Notes: a model not told the origin generated them from the letters alone. A stretch of DNA of 64,000 bases from Synechococcus sp. PROS-U-1 (GCF_014279755.1 NZ_CP047951.1:930001-994000), one strand, 5' to 3'; shown: positions 44,719 to 54,792, counted from the first letter of the stretch. A program made the numbers and translations.

Positions 44719-46407
44719 TCAGGCCTCCTGGGAACGGCGCACGTAGAACTCCTCGTCCTCAACGAGGGGGTGCCCGAGGCCGTAGCCGTAGGGCTCACTG
44801 ATCACGGTGGGGATGTCGTCTTCGAAGTTTTCGGCCGGTGGCGGTGAGGGCAGCAGCCATTCCAGGCCGATGGCTCTCCAGGGGTTGGGGGGAGCCTGCG
44901 GACCCCGGGCCCAGGAGCTCACCATGTTGAGAATGAAGGGGATGGAGGCGACGCCGAGCATGAAGGCACCGATGCTGCCGAGCACGTTCCAGATCGCGAA
45001 TTCAGGGTCGTAGGACGCGACCCGGCGCGGCATCCCCAGCAGCCCGGCCCAGTGCAAGGGCAACCAGTTGAGGGTGGCCCCGATGAAGGTGAGCACGAAG
45101 TGCACTTTGCCTAAGCCCTCGTAGTACATCCGGCCCGTGAATTTGGGGAACCAGTGGTAAATCCCGGCGAAGACCCCGAAGCCGATTGTGTTGAAGATCA
45201 CGTAGTGGAAGTGGGCCACCACGAAGTAGGTGTTGCCCACGTGAATATCGATCGGCACGGTGGCCAGCATCACGCCGGTGATCCCGGCGAAGATGAAGTT
45301 AAACAAGCCACCCAGGCAGAACAGCATCGGAGTGTTCAGGCGCAGATTGCCCTGCCAGAGCGTTCCGAGCCAGGCGAACACCTTCACTCCGGTGGGAACG
45401 GCGATCAGCATCGTGGTGAACATGAAGATATGGCGCATCCAGTTCGGCGTGCCGGTATAGAACATGTGGTGCGCCCACACGATCAGGCTGAGGAAGGTGA
45501 TGCCGAAGGAGGCGATCGCCACGAATCGGTAGCCGAACAGTGGCTTGCGGGCATACACAGGGAACAGTTCGGAGAAGATGCCGAACACCGGCAACACCAG
45601 CACGTACACCGCTGGGTGGGAATAGAACCAGAAGAAGTGTTGAAACAGCACCGGATCACCGCCGCCTTCAGGGCGGAAAAAGCTGGTGCCGAAGCTGAGG
45701 TCGAACAGCAGCATCACCGCACCACCGGTGAGGGCTGGCAGCCCCACCAGTTGGATGGTCTGGGCGGCCCAAGCGGTCCAGACAAACACCGGCATCTTGA
45801 AAAAGCCCATGCCGGGCGCCCTCATCCGGATGATCGTCGTCACGAAATTGACGGCACCCATGATCGAGGAGATGCCCGACAGGGCCACAGCAAGGATCCA
45901 GAGGAATTCACCATTGATGAAGTGCCCCAGAGGGTTCTGCAGACTCATCGGTGGGTATGACCACCATCCCGATGACGCCGGCCCACCGGGTGCGAAGAAG
46001 CTGCCCATCAGCACCGCGGCAAACACGGGCACCAGCCAAAAAGCGGCCGCATTGAGCTTCGGAAACGCCATGTCTGGCGCGCCGATCATCGTGGGGATCA
46101 ACAGGTTGTTGAAGCCATTGAGGATCGGAAACAGGAACAGGAACAGCATCACTGTTCCGTGCATGGTGTAGAGGCCGTTGTAGACGCTCGGATCCACCAG
46201 ATCCGCGGGCGGTGTGATCAGTTCACCCCGCACGATCATCGCCAGCAGGCCTCCCACCAAAAGGAAGAACAACGACGTGGCGATGTATTGGATGCCGATC
46301 ACCTTGGCATCGGTGTTGAAGCTGAAGAAGCGCTTCCAGTTGTCCGGTGCACCCGGGACCGGGTGGGGGGCCTTGAGGATGCGCGGGTCGTAGTTCGTGG
46401 ATGTCAT
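44719..46407 (-). CDS. ctaD: Heme-copper oxidase subunit I, A2-like
   Basis: A 562-residue 12-helix subunit I. It has the heme ligand His83 (MHGTVMLFLF), the CuB region FYSHPAVYVL (His264; cross-link Tyr268), WAHHMF (His313, His314) and VAHFHYV (His399, His401). The E of the common GHPEVY motif is replaced: YSHPA (262–266) is the A2-family hallmark, meaning the D-channel ends in Tyr-Ser instead of Glu. Asp112 of the D-channel entrance is kept. This is the catalytic, proton-pumping core of an oxygen reductase. Confidence 0.95.
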   Translation of the reverse strand: MTSTNYDPRILKAPHPVPGAPDNWKRFFSFNTDAKVIGIQYIATSLFFLLVGGLLAMIVRGELITPPADLVDPSVYNGLYTMHGTVMLFLFLFPILNGFNNLLIPTMIGAPDMAFPKLNAAAFWLVPVFAAVLMGSFFAPGGPASSGWWSYPPMSLQNPLGHFINGEFLWILAVALSGISSIMGAVNFVTTIIRMRAPGMGFFKMPVFVWTAWAAQTIQLVGLPALTGGAVMLLFDLSFGTSFFRPEGGGDPVLFQHFFWFYSHPAVYVLVLPVFGIFSELFPVYARKPLFGYRFVAIASFGITFLSLIVWAHHMFYTGTPNWMRHIFMFTTMLIAVPTGVKVFAWLGTLWQGNLRLNTPMLFCLGGLFNFIFAGITGVMLATVPIDIHVGNTYFVVAHFHYVIFNTIGFGVFAGIYHWFPKFTGRMYYEGLGKVHFVLTFIGATLNWLPLHWAGLLGMPRRVASYDPEFAIWNVLGSIGAFMLGVASIPFILNMVSSWARGPQAPPNPWRAIGLEWLLPSPPPAENFEDDIPTVISEPYGYGLGHPLVEDEEFYVRRSQEA

Positions 46408-46415
46408 GGCGCGTC

Positions 46416-47351
46416 TCAGGCGTCGTGGGGGATGGAGGGATCGCCGGGGTCGTTCACCATCGGGGCCGGAGCGGGAGGAACCGTGGCCCAGCCTTTGTCT
46501 CCTCGACTGAGACGTCGGTCGTACAGCGGCCGCCCTGGATCGAGACCGGGCTGCAGTGGCTTGTTGGCTGTGGCCTTCAGCCAGCCGTCGTAGGCCTGCT
46601 CGGATTCGACGATGACGTCGGTCTGGTTCTGGGAGAAGTAGGCGCCGCTGAACATGGCGTCCCTCAACCGGAACCTCCCCTCCTTGGTGGGGGTGAGGCT
46701 GTAGGAAATGATGCTGCCGGGGATGATGTCTTGCTTCAGACGGAAGGCCGGTACAAAGAAGCTGTGCAGCACGTCTTCCGAAATCAGCCTGAGATTCACC
46801 CGTTGATCCACCGGGATGTGGAGTTCTGAACTGCGCACACCGCTGGGATAGACGAATTCCCAGCTCCACTGGCGGGCAATTACATCAATCGGTCCGATGT
46901 CAGCGGTGGGATCGACTGCAATCAGTGCGGTGGGGTCGGTGCCGATGGCGTACTTCTGCTTCGGACCAAGGGTCTGAAGCTTCATGTTCACGTTCATCGT
47001 GTACGTGGCGATCACGAAGACCGTCACCAAGGGGATGATCGTCCAGATGATCTCCAGCTTGGTGTTGCCCTCAATCGGCGCACCATCGCTTTCGTCGTAT
47101 TTGCCGGCCCTGTTGAACAGCAGAACCCAGCCCATGACGCCGGTGCAGCCAAAGAAAATGAAGGAGCCGATGCCGGTCTCAAGGGCGAACAGATCGTCGA
47201 CGTAGGACGCTGCACTGGATGCCTGCGGTGGGAACCAGCTGTAGGACCATGTCGCCATCAGCTTGGCAATCACAAGATTGATCGCAACAGCGATGCTGAT
47301 GATCACGATGGCGCCGATGTTCGGGCCGTTCTTGGGGGAGGTGGTGGTCAT
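46416..47351 (-). CDS. ctaC: Terminal oxidase subunit II lacking CuA site (ARTO type)
   Basis: A 311-residue protein with two membrane helices (residues ~12–30 and ~60–80, plus ~102–118) and a cupredoxin-like domain (HSFFVPAF; His196). The CuA loop normally reads C-x-E-x-C-G-x-x-H-x-x-M; here the aligned stretch reads DAMFSGAYFSQN (231–242): both Cys, the Glu, His and Met are gone, while the Gly remains. It therefore cannot bind CuA and cannot accept electrons from cytochrome c in the usual way. This is the alternative respiratory terminal oxidase (ARTO) type, suggested to take electrons from quinol. Confidence 0.93.
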   Translation of the reverse strand: MTTTSPKNGPNIGAIVIISIAVAINLVIAKLMATWSYSWFPPQASSAASYVDDLFALETGIGSFIFFGCTGVMGWVLLFNRAGKYDESDGAPIEGNTKLEIIWTIIPLVTVFVIATYTMNVNMKLQTLGPKQKYAIGTDPTALIAVDPTADIGPIDVIARQWSWEFVYPSGVRSSELHIPVDQRVNLRLISEDVLHSFFVPAFRLKQDIIPGSIISYSLTPTKEGRFRLRDAMFSGAYFSQNQTDVIVESEQAYDGWLKATANKPLQPGLDPGRPLYDRRLSRGDKGWATVPPAPAPMVNDPGDPSIPHDA

Positions 47352-47968
47352 GGCAATGCCTCCTGCAGATCGGCACCGGCAGCAAGTAACTGATCTGCGG
47401 TGATGTGCACCCCGAAGTCGCTGGCCAACCAGGCGCCAAGGCTTCCGTGCAGACCCATGACCAGCAGCATGGCGGTGCCGGAAAGCAGATACAGCCAGGT
47501 CACCTGACGGCCAAGGTCCTTGCGCCAAACAAAACGTTGGTAGCCCCGCCAGATGGTCATGGCCACGATCACCAGCAGGATCGCGACGCCACCGATGGCA
47601 TGCCAGAGCATCGTGTCGATGGCAGTCTGGCCGAGGATGCTGCGAATGCCTGGCAATGGAACCGCCAGCAGCATTTCGTAGAACCCCGCTGCCACGGTGA
47701 AGAAGCTGATGCCGCTGCAGGCCACGAGGTTGTACCAGCCCACGTCGTGGAAGCCGCTGCGGGTCACTGGCAGAGCCAGAAAGCGGAAGACCCGTTTTTC
47801 CAACGGATAGAACGCACCGGCGACGTCGAAGGCGATGGCGATCGCAAACAACCCGATGGTGAGGTGCACCAGGTTGGGGTGCAGCGGGATGGCGTAGGGA
47901 AGATTGTTGGCGCCGAGGGAGTCGGCGATGTCGTTGATCGGCGATGCGATCGTGGCGAAGAGCGTCAC
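47348..47968 (-). CDS. DUF2231 membrane protein, second in oxidase operon
   Basis: A 206-residue protein with about four to five membrane helices, beginning MTLFATIASPINDIADSLGA. PLHPNLVHLTIGLFAIAIAFD is the DUF2231 motif (H-P-x-x-V-H). Function is unknown. Its stop overlaps the subunit II start (ATGA), and its start overlaps the previous DUF2231 gene, so it belongs to the oxidase operon. The conserved His pair could bind a heme or metal. Confidence 0.88.
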   Translation of the reverse strand: MTLFATIASPINDIADSLGANNLPYAIPLHPNLVHLTIGLFAIAIAFDVAGAFYPLEKRVFRFLALPVTRSGFHDVGWYNLVACSGISFFTVAAGFYEMLLAVPLPGIRSILGQTAIDTMLWHAIGGVAILLVIVAMTIWRGYQRFVWRKDLGRQVTWLYLLSGTAMLLVMGLHGSLGAWLASDFGVHITADQLLAAGADLQEALP

Positions 47969-48492
47969 GACACCACCCCCTGACGGATGGCCTCAACCAC
48001 GGGGACCGTGTGCAGGCCATAAACCCAGACGAGCTTGTCGCCGAGGTACACCTGCGTGATCACGAGACCCGCCAGCACGACGTCAAAGATGAGGAAGCCC
48101 TTGGGCAAGATTGCTGGGTCTTTTTGTCGGGCGACGTAGCGCCAGCTCGTGAGCAGGGCCAGTACACCGGCGAGGGACCATCCGATGGTGCTGTGGATAT
48201 TGAGGATGTCCCGTGATGCGCCGTAGGGATTGGCGAGACCGGCTTCCACTTGGCCGAAGATGATGGCCACGAAGATCGCGACGGTGGCCACGATCAAATT
48301 CCAGAAGCTCACCTCAAAAAGGTTTTTCTTGCCGCTGATCACACCAATGACGTCGAACACAACCGTGATCAATGCCATCGCGATCACGAAGTGAACAACG
48401 ATGGGGTGAATGACGTCGAGCCAGGGAAGATTTTTGTCGTTGAGCGGGGGAAGCAGCTCAAGCATCGGCAGGCCGAGCATCATCTGGCTCAA
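47965..48492 (-). CDS. DUF2231 membrane protein, first in oxidase operon
   Basis: A 175-residue protein with about four helices and IHPIVVHFVIAMALITVVFD, the DUF2231 H-P-x-x-V-H motif. It is the first gene of the operon that runs on through a second DUF2231 protein and the three oxidase subunits to the GMC gene. It overlaps the next gene by 4 bases. Function is unknown; electron transfer into the oxidase or assembly are reasonable guesses. Confidence 0.88.
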   Translation of the reverse strand: MSQMMLGLPMLELLPPLNDKNLPWLDVIHPIVVHFVIAMALITVVFDVIGVISGKKNLFEVSFWNLIVATVAIFVAIIFGQVEAGLANPYGASRDILNIHSTIGWSLAGVLALLTSWRYVARQKDPAILPKGFLIFDVVLAGLVITQVYLGDKLVWVYGLHTVPVVEAIRQGVVS

Positions 48493-48587
48493 GGATGAAC
48501 ACGGTTGATCAGGCGGTCATCCCTGGATGAGGAAATACAACTCCATTCGTCTCATCACCGGTCATCACCGGTGTTGCTCTGATCCCG

Positions 48588-49673
48588 CTAGCTCCTTGTT
48601 CTCCAGAACACAAGCGCCTGGGTCATGATCACGATCATCACGATCGGCAGCACAAGGCACAACATCAAGAGCCGGAATTCGTCCGACCAACTGGCGAGAG
48701 ATGTCCTGGGAAGAACGTTGTCAACGATGTAAAGGATGTAGAGACCCAGCAACAATCCACCCTCCAGTCGACTGATCTGTCCTCGCGTCCAGAAGATCGG
48801 CAGGCAAGCCAGGCTGGTGAGCAGCATGACCGGCAGGTCCTCCCGAATTAATTCTGGGCTGACCTCCAGGCCGCGGCCAGCGGCGGCCAAGGCTCCGCCG
48901 CCAAGCACCAGCAGCAGGTTGAGTAGGCAGCTGCCCACCACGTTGCCAATCGCCAGATCGGTTCTACCCCTCAGGGCAGCAACGAGGGAGGTGATCAATT
49001 CCGGCATGGAGGTTCCGGCTGAAACGATGGTCAGACCGATCACCGCTTCACTCACCCCCAGATAGGTGGCGGCGGATGTGGCTCCACTCACCAGCACCCT
49101 TGATCCGATGGTGAGGATGCCGATTCCTCCGATCAGGCGCAGGGTGGCCAGGCTCCAGCCACCGCTCGCTGCGTTGTCTTCGATATCGGGTTCAGCACTC
49201 CCACTGTCGTCCGGTTGTTCTCGGGCGGTGCGGATCTCCCAGATGGTGTTGATCACAAGCCCCAAGAACAGGGCCAGGCCCGCTTGCCAGGTGACCCGTC
49301 CTGCTGAGGCCATTCCCCAGACCGCAGCAGAAATCGCAATCATTAGTGGAACGTCGCGCCGCACAAGGCGGCTTTCCACGCGCAACGGCAGCACGAGGGC
49401 GCTGCTGCCGAGCACCACCATCACATTGAAAATATTGCTACCCACAACATTGCTCACCGCGAGGGCGTCGGACCCTTGAAGCACCGAACTCAGGCTCACG
49501 AACAGTTCCGGGGCGCTGGTGCCCAGTGAAACCACCGTGAGCCCGATCACGAGCTGGGGAATGCCGAAGATCACCGCCATGGCGACGGCGCCCTGAACGA
49601 AGAGCTCTCCGCCACCAAACAGCAGTCCGATTCCCAGCAGCACTTGGATCGAGGCCTGTAGAAATTCAGGCAT
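48588..49673 (-). CDS. CaCA family Na+/Ca2+ exchanger
   Basis: A 361-residue membrane transporter with the two inverted alpha-repeats that define CaCA exchangers: SLGTSAPELFVSL in the N-terminal half and SAGTSMPELITSL in the C-terminal half, each with SNVVGSNIFN- or GNVVGSCLLN-type helices. There are about ten helices with an acidic cytoplasmic loop in the middle. It extrudes Ca2+ in exchange for Na+ or H+; the ion is inferred. Confidence 0.93.
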   Translation of the reverse strand: MPEFLQASIQVLLGIGLLFGGGELFVQGAVAMAVIFGIPQLVIGLTVVSLGTSAPELFVSLSSVLQGSDALAVSNVVGSNIFNVMVVLGSSALVLPLRVESRLVRRDVPLMIAISAAVWGMASAGRVTWQAGLALFLGLVINTIWEIRTAREQPDDSGSAEPDIEDNAASGGWSLATLRLIGGIGILTIGSRVLVSGATSAATYLGVSEAVIGLTIVSAGTSMPELITSLVAALRGRTDLAIGNVVGSCLLNLLLVLGGGALAAAGRGLEVSPELIREDLPVMLLTSLACLPIFWTRGQISRLEGGLLLGLYILYIVDNVLPRTSLASWSDEFRLLMLCLVLPIVMIVIMTQALVFWRTRS

Positions 49674-49754
49674 GGGGAGAGATCAGGTGTGTGGGGATTC
49701 TGCTTTGCCGTGACTCCACTTAATGTAGGGCGCTGCCATTGAGTTCCAGAACTC

Positions 49755-51404
49755 TTGTTGAATCGGATCACCACAAGCAATCTTCGCGGCGACGCCTTCG
49801 GCGGCGTGACCGCCGCGGTGATTGCCCTTCCGATGGCCTTGGCCTTTGGAGTCGCCGCGACGGGCGACCCTGCTCCTGGCCTTTGGGGAGCCGTGATCAT
49901 CGGTTTGGTGGCCGCCGTCTTCGGCGGTACGCCCACCTTGATCTCCGAACCCACCGGTCCGATGACCGTGGTGTTCACCTCAGTGATCCTCAGTTTCACC
50001 GCCACGGCCCCGGACAAGGAAACGGCCATGGCCATGGCCTTCACCGTGGTCATCCTGGCGGGCCTGTTTCAAATTCTCTTCGGCGTGTTCCGTCTGGGGC
50101 GTTACATCACCCAGATGCCCTACACGGTGATCTCCGGCTTCATGTCGGGGATCGGAGCCATCCTTGTCATTCTCCAGCTGCCGGCTTTCCTCGGTCAGAC
50201 CGCCTCCGGCGGGGTCATGGGAACCCTGTCCAATTTGCCCGGGTTGATCGCTGGTGTGCAGCCGATGGAGCTGGCTCTGGCCTTGATCACCGTCGCGATC
50301 CTCTGGTTCACCCCAGCAAGCGTCAAGCGTTTCTGTCCGCCACAGCTCCTGGCTTTGGTCTTGGGAACGGTTCTGTCGATGACTTTGTTTCACGACGCTG
50401 GCCTTAATACCATTCCTCCCTTCAACGCCGAGCTCCCCAGCCTTCATGTGCCCACCTTCTCGGGAGGGCAGCTGCGTTTGATGTTTGTTGATGCGGCTGT
50501 GTTGGGCATGCTCGGCTGCATCGATGCGCTGCTCACCTCCGTGGTGGCCGACAGCCTGACCCGCACCGAGCACAACTCGAACAAGGAACTGGTGGGTCAA
50601 GGACTGGCGAACATCGCCTCGGGTGTTTTTGGAGGTCTCCCTGGTGCGGGCGCCACCATGGGCACCGTGGTCAACATCCAGGCTGGCGGGCGTTCGGCCC
50701 TCTCTGGAATTATCCGAGCGGTGATTTTGGTGGTGGTTGTTCTGGCCGCTGCCCCCCTCGCTTCCACGATCCCCCTCGCTGTACTGGCTGGGATCGCCCT
50801 GAAGGTGGGTATCGACATCATCGACTGGGATTTCCTTCAACGCGCCCATCACCTTTCGGTGAAGGCTGCAGTGATCACCTACGGCGTGATTGCCCTCACG
50901 GTGTTGGTGGATCTGATTACCGCGGTGGGCATTGGCGTCTTCGTGGCCAATGTGCTCACCATCGATCGGATGAGCGCGTTGCAGTCCAGAAAAGTGAAAA
51001 CGATCAGCACCGCCGATGACGATGTGGAGCTGACTGAAGAAGAACAGGTGTTGCTGGATCAGGCCTCCGGCAAGGTCCTGTTGTTTCAGCTCGCCGGTCC
51101 GATGATCTTCGGTGTAGCCAAAGCCATTGCGCGCGAACACAACGCCATCGGCAATTGTCAGGCGGTGGTCTTCGACCTCTCAGAGGTATCCCACTTGGGG
51201 GTCACCGCTGCGATCGCTCTCGAGAATGCGGTCAAGGAAGCGATTGAAGAAGGCCGCCAGGTCTACCTGGTCGTTGCGACGGGAAGCACAGAGAATCGGC
51301 TTCAGAAGTTGAAACTGCTTGATCGGGTTCCCAAGAGTCACATCAGTGCTGATCGCCTCGTGGCCTTGCGTCTTGCCGTGAATAGCTTGTCGCTGAATGA
51401 CTGA
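49755..51404 (+). CDS. SulP family anion transporter with STAS domain (BicA-like)
   Basis: A 549-residue protein. [21 protein letters not shown] is the SulP core motif, with 10–14 helices, then a C-terminal STAS domain ([26 protein letters not shown]). The N-terminus and length resemble BicA, the Na+-dependent bicarbonate transporter of marine cyanobacteria, but sulfate or another anion is possible. The start is TTG 49755 (a second TTG at 49758 also fits). It overlaps pyrC by 8 bases. Confidence 0.9.
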   Translation: MLNRITTSNLRGDAFGGVTAAVIALPMALAFGVAATGDPAPGLWGAVIIGLVAAVFGGTPTLISEPTGPMTVVFTSVILSFTATAPDKETAMAMAFTVVILAGLFQILFGVFRLGRYITQMPYTVISGFMSGIGAILVILQLPAFLGQTASGGVMGTLSNLPGLIAGVQPMELALALITVAILWFTPASVKRFCPPQLLALVLGTVLSMTLFHDAGLNTIPPFNAELPSLHVPTFSGGQLRLMFVDAAVLGMLGCIDALLTSVVADSLTRTEHNSNKELVGQGLANIASGVFGGLPGAGATMGTVVNIQAGGRSALSGIIRAVILVVVVLAAAPLASTIPLAVLAGIALKVGIDIIDWDFLQRAHHLSVKAAVITYGVIALTVLVDLITAVGIGVFVANVLTIDRMSALQSRKVKTISTADDDVELTEEEQVLLDQASGKVLLFQLAGPMIFGVAKAIAREHNAIGNCQAVVFDLSEVSHLGVTAAIALENAVKEAIEEGRQVYLVVATGSTENRLQKLKLLDRVPKSHISADRLVALRLAVNSLSLND

Positions 51405-52443
51405 CCAGATCTCGATCATCGCTCCAGATGATTGGCACGTGCATCTCCGTGATGCCGAGATGCTCCAGCAGGTCGTGGCCCATACAGCCCGTCGCTTTCG
51501 TCGGGCGATCGTGATGCCCAATCTGCGTCCTCCGGTGACAACCGTTGCTGCAGCACGGGCATACCGCGAGCGCATCAAGGCCGCGTGCCCCGCTGATCTG
51601 GAGTTCACGCCGTTGATGACGGCCTACCTCACGGACTCGATTGAACCTTCTGAGCTCGAGACTGGATTCGACGAGGGAGTGTTTGCTGCGGCCAAGCTGT
51701 ATCCAGCCAACGCCACCACCAATTCGTCAGCAGGGGTGACGGATCTGCTGCAGATTGATCCAGTGCTGGAGACGATGGCCCGGATCGGAATGCCGTTGCT
51801 GATCCACGGAGAGGTCACGGATGCCGAGATCGATATTTTCGACCGTGAGGCGGTGTTCATCGAACGCCATTTGGCACCGCTGCGGGACCGTCATCCTGCG
51901 CTGAAGGTTGTGTTCGAGCACATCACCACTGAGCAGGCGGTGCAGTACGTCAGCTCCGCGGGTCACCACCTAGCGGCCACCATCACCCCCCACCACCTGC
52001 ACATCAACCGCAATGCAATGTTTGCCGGGGGGTTGCGCAGCGATTTCTACTGCCTTCCTGTCGCCAAGCGGGAATGTCACCGTCAGGCCCTACGCCGGGC
52101 GGCGACCAGCGGTGACCCCCGCTTCTTTCTCGGCACTGACACAGCGCCTCACGAGCGGGCATCAAAGGAGAGTTCCTGCGGTTGTGCCGGTATTTTCAAT
52201 GCTCCCTTCGCTTTGGAGAGCTACGCCCAGGTCTTCGATGAAGAGGGTGCTCTTGCCCATCTGGAAGCTTTCACCAGCCTGAATGGGCCGGCCTTCTACG
52301 ACCTGCCAGCGAACAGCCAACGCATCACCCTGCAGCGGCGTGATCATTTGGTTCCGGAACTTGTGAATGGACTGGTTCCTTTCCATGCTGGAGAGATCCT
52401 CTCCTGGGCCGTCGCCGATGCACCTGATCAAGTTCAGCTCTGA
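51397..52443 (+). CDS. pyrC: Dihydroorotase, class II
   Basis: A 348-residue amidohydrolase with DWHVHLRD (metal-binding H-x-H), [11 protein letters not shown] (the carboxylated Lys), [11 protein letters not shown] and GTDTAPH. It closes carbamoyl aspartate to dihydroorotate in pyrimidine synthesis. It overlaps the SulP gene at its start and the thioredoxin-like gene at its end by 26 bases. Confidence 0.95.
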   Translation: MTDQISIIAPDDWHVHLRDAEMLQQVVAHTARRFRRAIVMPNLRPPVTTVAAARAYRERIKAACPADLEFTPLMTAYLTDSIEPSELETGFDEGVFAAAKLYPANATTNSSAGVTDLLQIDPVLETMARIGMPLLIHGEVTDAEIDIFDREAVFIERHLAPLRDRHPALKVVFEHITTEQAVQYVSSAGHHLAATITPHHLHINRNAMFAGGLRSDFYCLPVAKRECHRQALRRAATSGDPRFFLGTDTAPHERASKESSCGCAGIFNAPFALESYAQVFDEEGALAHLEAFTSLNGPAFYDLPANSQRITLQRRDHLVPELVNGLVPFHAGEILSWAVADAPDQVQL

Positions 52444-52720
52444 AGACTGCGGAACCTGTCACCGCATGAGTCATTACGACGGAAAGGTGGCTGAGGAACT
52501 CGGCTGCAGCTTCATCTCAGTGATGCTGCAAGACACCGAGATGTACCGCAAATACAGAAAGATCCTGCTCAAGCAGTACCCCAACAAGGAGGGTATGGGG
52601 TGGCCGACCTACCTGCTGGTGAGCGATCCCGATGGCGATTTCTCGATCGAGGGGGAATTGAAGGGCGGTATGCCCAAGGGAGATTTCCGCACCAGGCTCG
52701 CCGAGTTGCTGCCGTCCTGA
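52418..52720 (+). CDS. Thioredoxin-like protein with CxxC
   Basis: A 100-residue thioredoxin fold. [16 protein letters not shown] has the active CGTC, and [13 protein letters not shown] carries the cis-Pro. The active-site spacing is typical, but the sequence is unlike thioredoxin A, so it may be a specialised disulfide reductase. ATG 52418 lies inside the 3' end of pyrC; the upstream frame is pyrC in another phase. Confidence 0.8.
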   Translation: MHLIKFSSEDCGTCHRMSHYDGKVAEELGCSFISVMLQDTEMYRKYRKILLKQYPNKEGMGWPTYLLVSDPDGDFSIEGELKGGMPKGDFRTRLAELLPS

Positions 52721-52730
52721 ACGCGGGTGG

Positions 52731-52816
52731 TGGGGGCAGGGGGACTTGAACCCCCACAGGCCTTTCGGCCCGAGCGATTTTAAGTCGCGTGCGTCTACCG
52801 ATTCCGCCATGCCCCC
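52731..52816 (-). tRNA. tRNA-Leu (anticodon UAA)
   Basis: An 86-base class II tRNA on the minus strand. Acceptor GGGGGCA pairs with TGCCCCC; the anticodon loop CTTAAAA gives UAA; a long variable arm (CGGGCCGAAAGGCCTG) and GGTTCAAGTCC T-loop fit tRNA-Leu. The base pair at the base of the anticodon stem is mismatched. CCA follows the discriminator base in the genome. No group I intron is present, unlike many cyanobacterial tRNA-Leu(UAA) genes. Confidence 0.94.
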
Positions 52817-52855
52817 GCCCGGACATCTTAGATTTCCCCCAGCTGTCCTCAGGCC

Positions 52856-53107
52856 TTGGACCTCTCGTCCCTGCTCCATCAAGTCCCACAGGACACACTG
52901 CTGGTTCTTTTGGCCTACGTCGCGCTGGGCGGTCTGTACCTAGTGGTCATTCCGCTAGCCCTTTTTGCCTGGATGAATCAGCGTTGGCATCGGATGGGCA
53001 AGCTGGAGCGACTGGGGATTTATGGGATGGTCTTTTTCTTTTTCCCGGGCTTGATTCTGTTTGCTCCGTTCCTCAATTTCCGCCTGAGCGGGCAGGGAGA
53101 CGTCTGA
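52856..53107 (+). CDS. ndhL: NAD(P)H-quinone oxidoreductase subunit L
   Basis: An 83-residue membrane protein with two helices ([26 protein letters not shown] and [23 protein letters not shown]), matching NdhL, a cyanobacterial and plastid NDH-1 subunit near the membrane base that aids ferredoxin-linked cyclic electron flow. The start is TTG. It is followed by DUF3007 and trpA, the usual cyanobacterial order. Confidence 0.9.
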   Translation: MDLSSLLHQVPQDTLLVLLAYVALGGLYLVVIPLALFAWMNQRWHRMGKLERLGIYGMVFFFFPGLILFAPFLNFRLSGQGDV

Positions 53108-53108
53108 A

Positions 53109-53465
53109 TTGACGCGTGGAAAGGTTCTCCTGATCGGACTCGCCGTCCTTCTGCTGGGAGGGATAGGGCAAGTGGGCTTTCGAGCTGCTGGATTTGAGGG
53201 TTTCTCAGCAGGGATTGCTGCCCAGACACTGCTGGTGGTGATCGTTGTGATCTGGACGAGTTCCTATCTGTTTCGGGTTGTGACCGGACAGATGACCTAC
53301 ATGAATCAGCGGCGTCGCTACCGCGAGGTGTACGACAAGGAGGAGGCTGAAGCGCTTCAGGCTCGTTTTGATGCTCTCCCAGAGGAAGAGCAGCAGGCGC
53401 TACTGCGCAAGATCGGAGCTGATGCCACGGTTTCTGTGGACGGTGACGCCCCCGCCGACTCATAG
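53109..53465 (+). CDS. DUF3007 family membrane protein
   Basis: A 118-residue protein with two N-terminal helices ([41 protein letters not shown]) and a charged C-terminal coiled part ([16 protein letters not shown]). It fits the cyanobacterial DUF3007 family that sits between ndhL and trpA. The start is TTG one base after the ndhL stop. A thylakoid role linked to NDH-1 is suspected from position only. Confidence 0.85.
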   Translation: MTRGKVLLIGLAVLLLGGIGQVGFRAAGFEGFSAGIAAQTLLVVIVVIWTSSYLFRVVTGQMTYMNQRRRYREVYDKEEAEALQARFDALPEEEQQALLRKIGADATVSVDGDAPADS

Positions 53466-53499
53466 GCTTTCGAGGTTTGTTCCTGGTCGGTTGACCGAG

Positions 53500-54315
53500 A
53501 TGCCCAATCAGCAGTCCTCTTCCATCGCCCAGCGCTTTGAGCAGCTGAAGCAGGACGGTCGCCTCGCTCTGATGCCGTTCCTGATGGCTGGCGACCCTGA
53601 TCTCGCTGTGACCGCTGAGGTGCTCCTCAGCCTGCAAAGCGCCGGGGCCGACATGGTGGAACTGGGGATGCCCTACAGCGATCCCCTCGCTGATGGACCA
53701 GTCATTCAGGCCGCAGCCTCCCGGGCTCTTGCCGCTGGAACCACGCCCAGTGCGGTTCTTGACATGCTGCGGTCCTTGAAAGGGACATTGCAGATCCCCG
53801 TGATCCTGTTCACGTATTCCAATCCCCTGCTCAATGTAGGAATGGAGGCGTTCTGCCAGTCCGCAGCGGAGGCTGGTGCAGCGGGGCTGGTGGTTCCTGA
53901 TTTACCGCTCGAAGAGGCGGAGCGGTTGTCGACAATTGCAGAGCGCCACGGATTGGATCTCGTGCTTCTCGTTGCACCCACCACACCCAAAGATCGAATG
54001 GGTCGGATTGCGACATGCAGCCGAGGTTTCACTTATCTGGTGAGTGTCACTGGTGTCACCGGTGAGCGGGCCCAAATGGAAAGCAGAGTCGAAGGGTTGG
54101 TCCAGCAACTCAAACAAACCTCACCCGTCCCAGTCGCCGTTGGTTTCGGAATTTCAGGCTCGGAGCAGGTGCGCCAGGTTCGTGGCTGGGGTGCTGATGG
54201 AGCGATTGTGGGCAGTGCACTTGTGAAAAGGATGGCTGCAGCATCTCCTGGTGAAATCGCTCAGGAGGCTGGTCGTTTTTGCGCTGAGTTGCGCCTCGCT
54301 GCTGATCAGCCTTAG
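53500..54315 (+). CDS. trpA: Tryptophan synthase alpha chain
   Basis: A 271-residue TIM-barrel enzyme. [16 protein letters not shown] includes the catalytic Glu, and [12 protein letters not shown] and [13 protein letters not shown] are loop and phosphate-site motifs. It cleaves indole-3-glycerol phosphate to indole, which goes to TrpB. The start is ATG 53500 at MPNQQ; a longer frame into DUF3007 is not real. Confidence 0.96.
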   Translation: MPNQQSSSIAQRFEQLKQDGRLALMPFLMAGDPDLAVTAEVLLSLQSAGADMVELGMPYSDPLADGPVIQAAASRALAAGTTPSAVLDMLRSLKGTLQIPVILFTYSNPLLNVGMEAFCQSAAEAGAAGLVVPDLPLEEAERLSTIAERHGLDLVLLVAPTTPKDRMGRIATCSRGFTYLVSVTGVTGERAQMESRVEGLVQQLKQTSPVPVAVGFGISGSEQVRQVRGWGADGAIVGSALVKRMAAASPGEIAQEAGRFCAELRLAADQP

Positions 54316-54420
54316 TTGGATCTATCACGCTGATCGCATGAAAAAAAAACCGACGAAGATCGGGGTTGAAGGGTCTCGACCTGAGACAGAACGCTGGCGC
54401 TTACAGCGCCTGTGGCTGCA

Positions 54421-54792
54421 TCACTCTTCGTCTTCGTCACTCCCACCAACAGGCGTCAAACGAATTTGTTTGCGGCCCAGTTTGATATCAAATTCATCCC
54501 CTGGATTGAGGTCAAGAAGGGCAGTGTAGGCCTTGCCGATCAACAAGTTGCCATTGCCTTGCACTGTGGCCACATAGCTGAGTTTGCGCCCACCCTTGCC
54601 GACACCGCCCACACCACCGACGCCAAGGTTGACGCCTTTGGCTTCCAGCAGCGCTTCATAGAAAGTGGTGAAATTCAAACGTTCGCCACCATCCTTTTTC
54701 GTGGAGACATAGCCACAGGCACGCACCAGATCAGACTTGCTGACATCACCTAGATCTTTGACTTTATTGAGAAGGTCGCCCCCAGTGAGCAT
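54421..54792 (-). CDS. cyAbrB-type transcriptional regulator
   Basis: A 123-residue protein with an N-terminal helical part (LTGGDLLNKVKDLGDVSKSDLV) and a C-terminal AbrB-like domain (GNLLIGKAYTALLDLNPGDEFDIKLGRKQIRLTP). Cyanobacterial AbrB proteins differ from Bacillus AbrB by having the domain at the C-terminus. They control carbon and nitrogen balance and antenna genes. A glycine-rich linker (LGVGGVGGVGKGG) joins the parts. Confidence 0.88.
   Translation of the reverse strand: MLTGGDLLNKVKDLGDVSKSDLVRACGYVSTKKDGGERLNFTTFYEALLEAKGVNLGVGGVGGVGKGGRKLSYVATVQGNGNLLIGKAYTALLDLNPGDEFDIKLGRKQIRLTPVGGSDEDEE

Noticed and set aside
54396-54410. GGCGCT/AGCGCC hairpin between trpA and the cyAbrB gene as a terminator
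   Set aside because: Only a 6-bp stem and no T run on either strand.
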